A stretch of 64,000 nt of DNA from Bilabrum cf. latius (lineage: Eukaryota > Bigyra: Bicosoecida > Bigyra > Bicosoecida), in assembly GCA_965178125.1 (NCBI GenBank), contig OZ237766.1, forward strand, positions 372,001 to 436,000, in the 5' to 3' direction. Numbering within the stretch: position 1 is the first letter of the stretch; each line of letters opens with the position of its first letter. This document shows positions 24,323 through 35,455 of the stretch, piece by piece. The position numbers and the translations under genes were made by a program. The notes under the pieces are model-generated. The model searched no databases and was not told the DNA's origin. It saw only the letters and a list, made by a program, of their open reading frames with translations.

Positions 24323-25831
24323 TTAGCTACTAGCATCGCTCTTGGCCACCACTTCCAGCCCACCCCCTGCCTGCAGCCGACACAGCATCACTCCGCCGTC
24401 GTAGCTTCCGAGGGCAAGATCAGCGCCGCCGCTTTGCGACCAACTCCCCGGAGCAGCTGCCTCGATTTCCTCGGAGGCAGGTAGAACAGCGCAGGAGGAG
24501 AATCCCAGGTTGCCGGTCTCCGTGTGCATCGCCTTGCAGTGCCCCGTGGACTCGTCCCACAGGCGCACCGTCTGGTCCTTTGACGCCGTGACGAACGAGT
24601 GGCAGCCGACAGTGGCGCTCTGCAAAACCGGAAGAAAGCACACGGCCGAGCAGGCGGTTTCGTGCCCGGGGTACTCCTTCAACTGCCGCGGCGCCGCTAG
24701 AGGCGGAACCTCTTTGGAATCCGAACCACCGTGTACTGCGCCCGAATCACCTGCCCTATCTCCGCCATCACCACTACTACCATCACCACCACCGGTTGCA
24801 ACCACGGGACCCCTCCCACTGGCCCTCAGGTCCCAGAGCCGCACCTCGGCTCCCACGCTGTTGAAGCCTGTGGACCCAGTCAGGACGTGCCTGCCGTCCG
24901 AAGACACGTCCATGGATACCGGAAAGTACACGTAACCCTCCGCGGTGTGCAGCTCCTAGAGGAGGCCCACGGGGCCAGAGGCCGGGTCACAGCGCGCGTC
25001 CCAGACCCGGAGCCGCAAATCCTCCCCCCCTTGCACCACGACGCACCCGCCCGATCCAGCGCCCGTCCCTGCCCCCGGGAGCACCTTCAGACAGGTAACC
25101 AAGTTGCGCGCAGTCGTGTATTTGCATACGCTTGCCTGCCGCTCAGCGTCCCAGATTCGAACCGTCGTATCCCTTGAACCTGTCGCAAGCCACCTGCCGT
25201 CTTCGGTCCAGTCCGCGGCAGCGACGGTGAGGCCGTGGCCCGCGAGTGTCCCAGCAAGTGCTGGTGACACAGAGGGTCCTGAATCGGATGTATCCGCTCT
25301 TGAAGATGATGCTCCTTGCTGTTCTACTTCGTTTTTGCCGGAGGCTCCGGCCGCATCGGCCGCTGCTCGTTCATCATCGCCGCCGTGCAAGCTCCAAATT
25401 TTGATCGTTTTGTCCCTCGAGCCCGTGGCGAGCAGCCCAGAGGCGGAACTCAGCGCCATACAATTAATTGGGCGCCCATGGGCTGCCCATTTCTGCACTT
25501 CACCGTTTGCGCCGGGTTTCCAGAATACCACGTTGCCGTCCTCTCCGGCTGACAAGAACGATCCCCCGAAGGACGCTGGGGCACTGCGATTCGTTCAGCA
25601 GTGGCGCGCCAACAAAACGTGCTTGCATTGGTAAGTGTGAAGTGGGTCCAGCGTTGAATACTGTTCTCACGCAATGACAGAACTGACCGCGCCCTCATGC
25701 TGCATTGGCAGCTTGCGGTACGGAGCTCCCGGCGCTGTTGTGCTGTAATCGCGATTGCGCTCATCATATTCGTAAGGATTGTCATCGCTGTGATCTGGTG
25801 TACTATCCTCCGATGACGCACATAGTCCCAT
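24323..25831 (-). CDS. WDR31-like WD40-repeat protein
   Basis: Exons 25831-25671 and 25583-24323 (473 aa), TAA stop. The intron is 87 bp with GTGAGA and TCGCAG ends. The start MGLCASSEDS fits an N-myristoylation site with a nearby palmitoylatable Cys. WD repeats: HEGAVSSVI...LSAGEDGNVVFWK, LLATGSRDKTIKIWSLHG, WLATGSRDTTVRIWD, VVQGGEDLRLRVWDAR, VSMDVSSDGRHVLTGSTGF with AEVRLWDLR, and FVTASKDQTVRLWDE. The order and the RNLVTCLKVLP linker resemble vertebrate WDR31, a ciliary regulator. One TAG lies between repeats 4 and 5. It sits 145 bp downstream of the kinase on the same strand. Confidence 0.8.
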
Positions 25832-25975
25832 GGTGACAATATTTAATGAAGTACGGACATTGCCGTGATCCAGTGGATCCGCAGCCCAATGCAATGCAGT
25901 CGACATTCGGTCGGTGCATGATGACAAAATGGGGACTTGGCCCACAATATTCCATTCTATACACGGCCAACTGCG

Positions 25976-27643
25976 TCACCGAAGTACCCCGAACACCCGC
26001 TCCGCCAGCGCTCCCACCACTCGGGGCGAGCACGCCGCCTTCACCTCTGCCTCATGGCCCGCAGCCCAACCAGGCAGCTCCACGCCCCCTGTACCACCAG
26101 GCACTGCACCACCATGCACTGCACCACCACTATGAGCTGGCTCTGTTTGCTCATGCACCCATTTGTCGTCATCACTTGCAGCTGCCCCAGTCCCTCCAGT
26201 GCTTTCCCCTGCCCCTGCCCCTGCCCCTGCTCTTGCTGTAGACCCAGGCTCACCGCCACTGCTGGGCCCACGTGCCATAGACTTCGCTCGTTCCTGTGTG
26301 TCTACCACCTTTCGCTCCCTGGCCAGCCGAGCAATCGACGCTGGCCCCTGGATGGTAGGGGCAGTAGCTGGGGGCGGGAATGCCGGCATCTCACGCGGCG
26401 GCAAGCCCTATGTTCCGCAAGGGCGCGGCGCCTCCAGAAACCACGGATGCCGGAGTGCCTGCGCTGCAGTGACTCGCACGGCGGGATTCAGCTCCAGCAT
26501 GCGGCCGAGAAGGTCCATGCCCAAGTCTGACAGGAATCGATCCCCGGAGACGGCCCTAGCAGGCAAACCTACTGCCTGACGCAAGGGCACGGGGGGGTAC
26601 TACCTGTCTAGCCGGAGCGTTCTGACTCCGGGTAGCGACCGCCACTCCGGCCACTCGTCACCCTGGGGCAGGCCCCGCAGCGCAAGCACGAGGTTCGCCT
26701 GCTCCGTGTCAGTGCGCCCTGCCGCCATGGGCCTGCCCGTGAGAATCTCGGTGAATATGCAGCCCAGACTCCACACGTCCGATGCGGGCCCGTACTTAAC
26801 GGCTCCGAGTAGAAGCTCGGGTGACCTGTACCACCGGGTCACCACCTGCTTCCCCGCCGTGTAGGGAACGAGGCCGGGGGGCCCGATGGTGCGCCTCGTC
26901 ATCCCAAAGTCACACAGGACGGGGCGGCCGTCCGGAGCCAATAATACGTTCTGGGGTTTGAGGTCGCGGTGCATGAAGCCTCGAGAGTGTAGGTCATTCA
27001 GTCCCAGCAGCATCTGCCTGACGAGTTCCTTCGCCTGTGCGTGGGTGAAGGCGGGCGGGGACCCGGGGCGCTCAGCTGCCAACGCCGCGGAGAGGTCAGT
27101 GGGGCAGAAATCCATCGACATGTACACGTCCTAATGCGCCCCCATGGCCGAGCCAGGCTGCGCTAGGTGCACTGCGCTGCGGCGCATTTCCTCCGCGGAA
27201 GTTCCGCTGCTGGACTCTGCCGGGAGATCGACCGGCTCGCCCAGGAGCACCTCTCTGGCGCGGAGCAAGTTTTCGTGATGTACCGCGACCAGGGCCTGGA
27301 TCTCGCGCAAAGCGTACAGTGGGAAACCTTCTTCTGCCGATTGTCGCAGGAATTTCATTCGTTTTAGGGCAACGATCTCGCCCGTGTGCCTGTCTCGAGC
27401 CGCAAACACCTCGCCATAGGATCCCTCGCTAATTTTCGCAACTGGGTCGAAATCTTCGATTGACCGGCACCCATGCCACAGCGGAACATGCAAGAGAGAC
27501 GGTGGCATTGCTCCAACCAACTCTAGCACGGATTCAAACCCGCCAACATACTGGGACACAGCTGCTGATGGGCTTGCCGAGGTAGCTTTAGAAGACCCGC
27601 CCTGTTCTGACCAGTTCGGCCGCGCACGCTTGGTTGGTATCAT
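25976..27643 (-). CDS. CMGC protein kinase, CDK10/CDK11-like
   Basis: 555 aa from MIPTKRARP to TGA, with three TAG codons. Gly loop ISEGSYGEVF; VAIK lysine in IVALKRM; the cyclin-binding helix GFPLYALREIQAL replaces the PITSLRE/PISSLRE of CDK11/CDK10. Catalytic loop HRDLKPQNVLL; DFG in LCDFGMTR; activation segment VVTRWYRSPELLLG; and DVWSLGCIFTEILTGRP. The first TAG falls just before the DVYMSMDFCPTDL hinge, so a stop there would remove most of the catalytic domain. The C-terminal extension is Ala/Gly-rich. An upstream ATG (27838) is in frame but less likely, because it would run close to the TBP promoter. Family members regulate transcription or splicing; the exact subfamily is uncertain. 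Confidence 0.85.
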
Positions 27644-27889
27644 AATGTCGGAGAATATGCGAACTTTTTCAGGGCAGATGCGGAGAATCCGTATATATCT
27701 AGGTGAGTTGCTGCTCAATCTGGAATATGCCTCACTTTGATTAGATTGATCGGAGTGCTCGCACGTTGGAGCGAAACTCGACCAACTGCAAGCCGATAGC
27801 CGAGCAGATTTGATCTGCTTCTTGTCGTAATAATACAATTTTTGTTAAAGCCTGTGGAGGTTCGCGTTTGCCAATAAAATTCTGTCGCT
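27644..27889. promoter_or_regulatory. Bidirectional promoter region, kinase / TBP
   Basis: 246 bp between two divergent start codons, AT-richer than either gene, with A/T runs near 27830-27850. It must contain at least part of both promoters. I recognise no specific element. Confidence 0.5.
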
Positions 27890-29884
27890 ATGGATCGGGC
27901 AGGACGGAAGCGAGGCAGAGACAAGCTCGGCACCGTAGGTACCGCAGAATCAAGCACTGGCGACCATTCTTCACGTCCTAGTATGATCTCAATGCCACAA
28001 ACGGACTCTCAGTTTCAGAAACGTGCACGCATCGATGGTCCAGGCGAAGGCTCAAGTCAAGGAGCTACTGCAGCTCAAAGAGCAGCACAAGCGGCGGCGC
28101 GCGCCGCCATCGCAGCGGCAGAAGCAGTACGAAGACATGGCACATATCAGCCCGCAGTAGACGCATTTGCCAGCAGCGAGGATGAAGACAATGAGACGGA
28201 CGAAGCTATACAAGCACTACTCGGGAGCAGGCGAGCGAAACCCAAGCCAAGAACAAAACGAAATTCGTAGACCGCAGCAAAGCGTAGAGGCCCAAGTGAA
28301 AGTAGCAGAAGACGCCGGTCCTAGGTAGATATGGATGACGAAGACGACTACATGCCGGACTATGACAGTGGCAGCGACACTGGCGGCAAGAGCGGGCGCT
28401 CAAAGGGAAAAAGCAAGGCGAAATCGAGTGCCAGGGCCTCCAAGTCGTCATTGAATAGCAGCAGCGTAGCAGCACAGTCCAGAGGCCGGAGGGGCAGCAA
28501 GCGAGCGCCGGCCTCTAAATCCAGAACTGGCAAGGCGGGCCGCAGGGGGCAGACCGGCGCCGCGCCATTCCCCACTGCGGAACTTCCTATGCCGACCCCC
28601 GAGGAGACCGGCGCCGCGGCACTGGCCGAAGCCGCCAAGGCCGCCTCACAGCGCATGGTGCTCCGATCCACCCGCCCGCTTGCTGTAACGCCCAAGGGCC
28701 TCCGTCAGTTTGTCGAGCACCCCGAGACTGGAGTGAGGTTATACCTGCAGAACACGATCAGCACGTTCAGCCTAGGGTGCACCCCCGACCTGGTGCACGT
28801 GGCCTCTAGGGTTAGGAACGCGGAGTACAATCCACGAAGGTTCGCTGCGGTGATCATCCGTCTGAAGGAACCCCGTTGCTCGGGCCTCGTGTTCGCCTCA
28901 GGCAAGTGCGTCATTGCAGGGGCCAAGAACGAGGAGGAGTCGAACTACGCCGCGAGAAAAATCGCCGGCCTGCTGAAGTTGGTGGGCTGCGACGTGCATT
29001 TCCGTGGTTTCCAGGTGCAGAACATGGTGGGCAGCGGGGACTTTGGATTTCCCGTGAGACTCGAGGCAGTAGCTGATTCCAACTAGCTGCAGTGCACCTA
29101 CGAGCCGGAATTGTTCCCCGGTCTGATCTACAGGATGGCTGGGGCACCCCATGCGGTTGCAACCATTTTCGTCTCTGGAAAAGTGAACATAACTTCCATC
29201 AAGAGCCGGACGGAGCTCCTACACGCCTTTGGCGTGGTGCACGCGATCGTGTTCCCCCACCGGAAGGTCCCTCTAGGCATGGCGGAGTTACCTAGCGGGC
29301 AGCTGGTTGTGGCTGCCGCACCCGCCGCAGAACCGCCCGCACTTGCTGGCGGTGGTCGTTGGAAGAAAAGCGCTGCTTCGTCATCTTCGAAGGCTGCACG
29401 AATGCTGCCCGCTCCAGCTCAGAGAGGGAAGGGGTGGGGTCTGCCGACTGGCACCGCGGCTGGCTCGCTGCAAGCTGCATCGCATGGTGGTACAGCGGGC
29501 AGTTCTTCCTCCCGGGAGTATGTCGGCTCCGCAGGGAGCGGCGGCGCTACGATGAGCAGCTCTGCTGGTGCACTGAACGGTGGTCTCGATGAGGAGTACG
29601 ACCCATTGGCCGCTATGCTTGGATTGAACGACGACGATGATGATGATGATGATCGTGCTGGGGGTGGTAGAAATAGAGGCAGTGATGGAAGAGCCAACGC
29701 GGAGACGTATCGGGAGGAGGATGGCGGTGGCAGTACAGTGGGTGGGGCTTCGCGGGCAGCGTCGGGGGCTGGCGGCACGGGAGCAGGTGGGCTGGGAGGC
29801 AGTGTGGCGGCTGGTCTGCTAGGGATGGATGACGGCGGGGAAGATGAGGATGAGGACGATGATTTGCTGGCTGGTTTGCGGTAA
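27890..29884 (+). CDS. TBP: TATA-binding protein with long N- and C-terminal extensions
   Basis: 664 aa, TAA stop, three TAG codons (28268, 28325, 29084), the last inside the conserved core. The core (about residues 275-460) has both pseudo-repeats: LQNTISTFSLGC, RNAEYNPRRFAAVIIRL, GLVFASGK, then FQVQNMVGSGDFGFPVRLE, YEPELFPGLIYRM and ATIFVSGKVNIT. All four DNA-intercalating Phe are kept. The N-terminal ~270 residues are Ala/Ser/Lys/Arg-rich with acidic patches. The C terminus adds about 200 Gly/Ser residues with a run of eight Asp and a terminal EDEDEDDD cluster, unlike typical TBPs, which end soon after the core. The last helix (LLHAFGVVHAIVFPHRK) is diverged. If TAG stopped translation at 29084, the second half of the saddle would be lost. 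Confidence 0.92.
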
Positions 29885-30713
29885 ACAAAATCTAGATGTA
29901 ATGCCAGTTACCGATTTTGGCATTGGAGACCAGCTATAGCGGAGACAACTGAATCGCCTAGCACGGAAAACACGATATATGAGGATCCAGATGTGGTTAG
30001 TACTATCTTATTATGTTATATGTACCCGGACATCAGGATTGAAGCAACGGGGAGCAGAGGTGAGACGGAAGACGAGGTGGGCGCAGGAGGACAGGAGGTG
30101 GAGAAGAAGAGGGGGGCACCGGCACAGGCGACGACAGTGCGGTGTCAACAGGGAGAACACAACGGGAGGAATGGGGGCTCCAGGTGCAAGGCACGAGGGA
30201 GACGCGGGTGGCAGCGGACTGCATGGCCAGCAGCACGCAGAAGGCCAACAGGTGGGTGGACAGATGGGGCGCACAGCAGGTCGGCCAGGACCAGTGCGTG
30301 CAAGCTGAAAGGATAGAGCCAAGGTGGCAATGCAGGGAGCAAAGCACACGGTCCCTAGGGCGGGGAACAGGAACAGGAAGCCATGTGGCGACGAGGCCAG
30401 TCGGGTGCATGGGGAAAGTGGTGTGTACATTCGTGTAGTGTCAGATGAATCCCGCATTCAGGTGGACCGGTGAAGAACCAGTCGTTCGAGGTGAAGCCCA
30501 GTGGGTCCGCGGGACCGGGGGCAGGAATTTTTCTACAAATCTGATCTGTAGTCTAGGTTCAAGGTTATAAGTAAGGTTACGTAACACCTTAATAGCAGTA
30601 GACAAATGTAAAGTACGGGTACGGAATGGGCCAGTGAGTCGAACAGAATAAGGTTATAAATCTAAAGTTTGTAGTGTCTAAAGTGTCTAGTTTTACCCAA
30701 CGCATGGTGTTTG
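29885..30713. other. Intergenic holding dispersed repeat copy 1
   Basis: Apart from the repeat (30012-30534), there is a short AT-rich lead after TBP and a 180-bp AT-rich tail (30535-30713). No other gene is seen. Confidence 0.55.
30012..30534 (-). repeat. Dispersed repeat, copy 1
   Basis: About 523 bp that recurs in inverted orientation at 61166-61685 with only scattered substitutions. Boundaries are sharp: TATGTTATATGTAC at one end and CAGGAATTTTTCT at the other. I see no clear terminal inverted repeats or target duplication. A reverse frame is open in both copies, but the differences are mostly amino-acid changing, so I treat it as non-coding. Confidence 0.85.
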
Positions 30714-33700
30714 TCAACCAACATGCCGCGCTCGAACCTGCGCGCCATACACAATCGGCGGTCGTTGGATGCGCTGCTGAAGTCGACCCCACTCATCATC
30801 ATGCACCTCGTGCGAATGCGATCTGATGTCATTGGCAGCCAGCCGCACCACTGGAATGGCCATTCGCCAGTAGTCATCCCCGGACACCACTCTCACCCCG
30901 GTCCTCTCAATCGCATGCTTGTCCAAGGGTTCAGCTGGCGAGAGCCACACAGGCACATGGGTCCATGTCTTGATGTGCTGCAAGTTGCTGGCTTGCCGAA
31001 GACTCGACAGCACAGATGGACGCCCGCCAGCCGAATCATCGTTCCACGAGGCCACCATGGCCTTGGCATCCACAAGGCCGCGTGTCTGCTTCTTGCCCGT
31101 CTTGGCTCGAGCCCGAATCACCACTGCCTCATCCGAGCCATCAGCAACGCAGACTGCAATCAAGTCGGCTTTTCGGCCGATGCAGGTCTCCTTCAGCACC
31201 GTGTTGAGTGGGATCTCGTCACCCTATACAGCGTCTACGCGCAGTCTTTCCAGGCGTACTTGGTCGCGCACCTGCTAGCCGTCTGGCCCAGTGTGAAGTA
31301 CCGACCGCATCCACGCATCGCAGTCCAGTCGCCGGAGCCCCATGGTGCCTTCCAGCCCGACTCTTTCTCCAAGCAGCCTCAGCCCGTTCAGAGCAAGCCC
31401 CTCGGCCGCGAGACCAAGGAACGGTTCTGCAGAAAAAAATGTTCGAGTGCCAAACACCCCAGCGCCCTCTAGAAGAGACAGGTTCGCGTGGACATCGTTC
31501 AGTTGTGCATTGACGATCCGAAAGACCATCTTCGAGCTGAACCGCACGTATCGAGTCGGTGGATCTGTCGTGGTGTCCATCTCGGTCACGATGTGCCCTC
31601 GCCCGGTGTAGTGGTCCAAAAACGAAAACACCAAGTCCTCATCCGATGGGTCCGTATCCACGCAAGAATCGAAGCTCTTCTGATCTAGCACCGGCTGTCG
31701 TAGGCTCTCCAGCACCTTTGCATCAGTCACCACAACGTGTGCCTTCACGAAATCATTTTCTGAGAGCTCAAACAGTTCATAGCCACGGGTGGTCCGAATC
31801 AGTTCGCGCACCAACCACCTGGCAAACACGATGAACTTTGGGCGCTTAAGATCATCATACAGCCTTTCAACAGTTAGCCCGTGGTGAGCGTTCCTACGAC
31901 CCCACAACAAATAGCGCGGATTGCCTCCCGTTGCATGCCTCAACTTCTCCACACGCTCCTCTCCATCCATCGCTTGCTTGTCCCAGTCCACTTCAGCTTC
32001 TCTCCACCTTTTCGCATCGTCTAGAGTGATGAGAAAACGCCAGCGACGTCGGATAGACTCACCCGTATCTGTGAGTGGGAATGGTGACAGAAAGCCGTGC
32101 TTTCGCAACAGAACAAGCCGGTCATCTTCGAGCATCCTCTTGGCAATTGCTCGAGAAATGGCAACTGCTGGCTCCTAATCAGACCCCTCATACCCCTACA
32201 AGCACATCAGCTGCGCTTCAGCCGTGACGGTCATGCGTTGAATCTCCTGCTTAGGGATGGCCCGGTAGAGCGCAGCGCCACCCACAACTTTGCTCTGCAG
32301 TAGTTCAGAAGTAGGATTCCAGTCACCGGTGAACCGCGCAAAAGTTGATCCCTCGTGCTCCACCATCGCATGCAGATGAAGCAGGAAGCGATCATTCACC
32401 TCCTGAGGCCCGCGGTTCAAGCTGCCCATCTCATCAATCAGTAGGGCTGGGATGAGTTGCTTGCCATGTTGCAGCCTGTAGCCATCGATCCAAATCTACA
32501 GCGCTGCTTGCCTTGCCTAGGCATCCATCTGGCATTTAATGTTGCACCAAGCAGGCAGCAAGCCGTCATCTCCAGTCAGGATGCCTCTTTCCTGCATGGC
32601 ATCTGCAATGTACGCATGCGGAACCATGCCCATCGGGGACCTGATCCGGATATACGCTGTGCAGATGATAGTGTCTGGGTTGGCAAACTCGATCATTGCC
32701 ATGATCTCGCGAATTGAAAACAGCAGCGGTGACTTTCCCGTGCCTGATGTTCCCATCAACAGCATGGTACTCAAGCGCTTTGATGGTTTCCCCGCCATGA
32801 TACGAATAATACCCTCAATCCCAGACAGTAAGATCTACTCACTTTGAGATCGACGGTCGCCGCACAGGACAAAGATGTGCTGCCACCATACGCCTGGTGC
32901 CAGCGCCCTAGCCTGCATGAACACGTAGTAGGCTTCCAGAACAGTCTTTGCGGCGGCGGAGAATCCTTGATCAGACGCTATTTTGGTAGGAGAGACCCGG
33001 CACGTATCGTAGATGAACTCGGAAAGGGTCTTGTTGCACCAAGTCCTGAAATTTGCCTCATCGGCTGCAGCGCACGTTTTCGCAATCTCCCCCGGTTTCC
33101 ATGTCTATATACTTGAGTTTAGCATGCTGGATGGATACTCGGCCGGCAGACCCACTTGTCTCATGGCGTCTAGTTTAGCCTACTAGACTGCTTGAAATGA
33201 GTCCTGGGCAGCCTGGTCTTCTCCAGCTTGCCACTGTCCCGCCCGGGTCTTCACCTTTGATTTCATGCGCTCTAGCAGCGTACTCCATTCACCATCCTGC
33301 GGTTCTGTCATTATCCATGTACTTCTGCCAACAATATGGTCGTTGAGGCCCACCTGCAGTCTTTTGCAGTCATAGTACGCCTTGGCCGATTGAAAGTATT
33401 TAACCGCGGCTTCATCCTGCAGCGCATCCAGAAGGCCAGCGGCACGCAGGCGCTGCATTCTTTCCAAATTGTCACTGGATCCATCGTGAACGAATGGATA
33501 CACGCTGGACTAACTATCAATTCCTCTTCGAATCCCCAGCGATGCTTCATGAGCATAGTAGTGGTGGGTGGTGCAGATTTGAATGGCATCGAAATGCGCC
33601 TGCTCAATGGCCGCTGCAACATCTTGCAGCTCTTTCGTTGATAAAGGTTCTTGCAGCATGAAGGCCTTTTCAAACTCATACGAGAATTTGCTGACATTTC

Positions 33701-34127
33701 CTTTGCGCCAACAGTCTCCCAGTTTCTGCAGCCAAAACGATATCGATTCGCTGTGGTCCGGGCTGCAGCTAGCTGCTCGTGTGGACAGCATGTATCGCCC
33801 CCGACTGGAATCGAGGCGTGAATGTGTAATAGAATACAGAATACTGACCAATGGAACCTAGCTTAAATCCTGCTTTATCACCGCTGGCGAAGTCCCGGTG
33901 CAGATGCCAGGTCTTGCAGAGCGTCGAAAACCACTGTGCAACACGCGAGCCCCGCCTCCCTCGATTGTGCGCCGAGCAAATCGACCAATCATACGACAAC
34001 CCTGACAATTTATAGTAATTCGAAAGTCTAAACGATACTTAGACAGTAGAATGATGTCAGAGAAGAACTGAGCATTCGTACAGTTCCTTGGCGCTGTGGC
34101 GAAGGTTCGCAGTGCTGATGAGTGCAT
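30714..34127 (-). CDS. P-loop NTPase, possibly PIF1-like or NTPase-nuclease type
   Basis: Frame of 1,138 codons from 34127 to TGA at 30714, with about a dozen TAG codons. Walker A: MGTSGTGKSPLL (about 32740-32765). A later ALLIDEMGSLNR is Walker B / DExx-like, and FARFTGDW follows it, an order that recalls PIF1-type helicases. The C-terminal 170 residues (ADLIAVCVADGSDEAVVIRARAK) could be a restriction-nuclease-like fold, as in NTPase-nuclease proteins of the Crinkler/RHS kind; both readings are inference. The region 33850-34127 is less certain, because another frame also looks protein-like there. A broken relative lies immediately upstream. The gene sits in the part of the window that lacks the dispersed 12-mer. 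Confidence 0.6.
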
Positions 34128-34140
34128 CCAAAAACAACAA

Positions 34141-35390
34141 TCAAATTGTTGGTTTCCTTAAAGTATTGACCTCGGCGTAACCGCTGCCAAAGTAGAACGG
34201 GATGTTAGAGGTATGGAATCGAATGTTCTCCATCAACTGTTCCCGCTCCATTGCATTCTTCTTCCAGTCCGGGTCATGCTCCCTCCACCGTTCCGCGTCC
34301 TTCATGGTGATTCGTATCGGACCGGTGGACACTGATGATTTACCTTTCTGCTACACCAGTAGGTACCAACTCAAGAAGCCGTGCTTTTGCAGCAAGACAA
34401 GCCGGTCGTCTTCTAGCATCCTCTTTGCGACGGCCTGGCAGATTGGCTTTTCATCTCGTTGATGGTACAAGTACGTCAGCAATGCCTGCAGAACCCTGTG
34501 ACTCCTCCTACTTATGTATCGTTCGATAGTGTAAGTCAGTTCCGATCGAGCTGCTGGAAAATAATTTGCTCGTGCCTGCCCACCTTCCCGTGAACCGTGC
34601 GATCGTAGACCCGTCGTGCTTTGCCATCGCACGGATGTGCAGAATGAAGCGTTTCTGTTTGTCCTCAGACTAGCGACTCATGATGTCGATAGCATCGATC
34701 AGCAAGAGCGGGATGACGCGTTTGCCCTTGGATCTGTACCAATCGTCAATCCATGCCTAGAAGGCTTCTTGCCTTGCGGTGGCATCCATCAGATTGCTGG
34801 CCCGGGGGTTGCACCAAGCAGGCAGGACTCCATCCTCGCCAGTCAGGATGCCTCTGCGAAACATGGCATGCGCAATGTGTGCCAGGGGAAGTACACCTCG
34901 AGCATTGCAGACATCCGCAGCACACATTATCACGTATGGGTTCGCATATTCGATCAGTGCCGCTGCGAGTCGAAGCGCTTGGAAGACGAACGACTTGCCG
35001 GTGCCGAACGTTGCCATCAGTAAGCACCGTGACAGTGTTCGGGCACTTCGATGGCCTGCCCGCCATGACCCGCAGCACTTCCTCGATGGCAGACAGGATT
35101 AACCGCTCCCTCTTGGATCGCGGGTCACCGGTTAGGACGAGTGCTTGGGACAGCGGGGTGGCCATGATGCGGTCTTTTTCTACGCGCAGCACTGAAGCCT
35201 GTTTGAGTACGTGGTGCACTGCGACCCGATTCAGTTGCTAATGCGTCGAGGCTCATGCGGCATGTTGTTTTGATGAAATCAGAGGCTAACTTTCCACACA
35301 GGGTCCGGAAACCGGCTTCGTCAAAACTTTGAGGCGAGCTAAAGGGCCATGAACGTTCGATTGGAGCAATGTTTCAAAATGTTTTTTCCA
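34141..35390 (-). pseudogene. Frameshifted, truncated relative of the adjacent NTPase
   Basis: It aligns with the neighbouring gene from FRTW/FRTL through the Walker A block (FGTGKS), the LLIDAIDIMSR block, FARFTG/IARFTG and AKRMLEDDRLVLL. It changes frame at about 35235, 35030 and 34510, and stops at TGA 34141 where the intact gene continues for hundreds of residues. The 5' end is missing as well. One TAG (34757) matches a TAG at the equivalent position in the intact gene (32496), so that codon predates the duplication. Confidence 0.75.
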
Positions 35391-35455
35391 TGATGGCCAC
35401 ATCTGCAGTTTTCCTAACATAGGCCTTCTGCGTATAGACTTGTTTATTTTTATCT

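Noticed and set aside
25140-25160. tRNA B-box-like word GGTTCGAATCT (reverse strand)
   Set aside because: It lies inside a WD40 repeat (TTVRIWDAE) and no A box or acceptor stem accompanies it.
30012-30457. Pro/Cys-rich ORF conserved in both copies of the dispersed repeat
   Set aside because: Most base differences between the two copies change the amino acid (about 16 in 137 residues by eye), which does not look like purifying selection on a protein.
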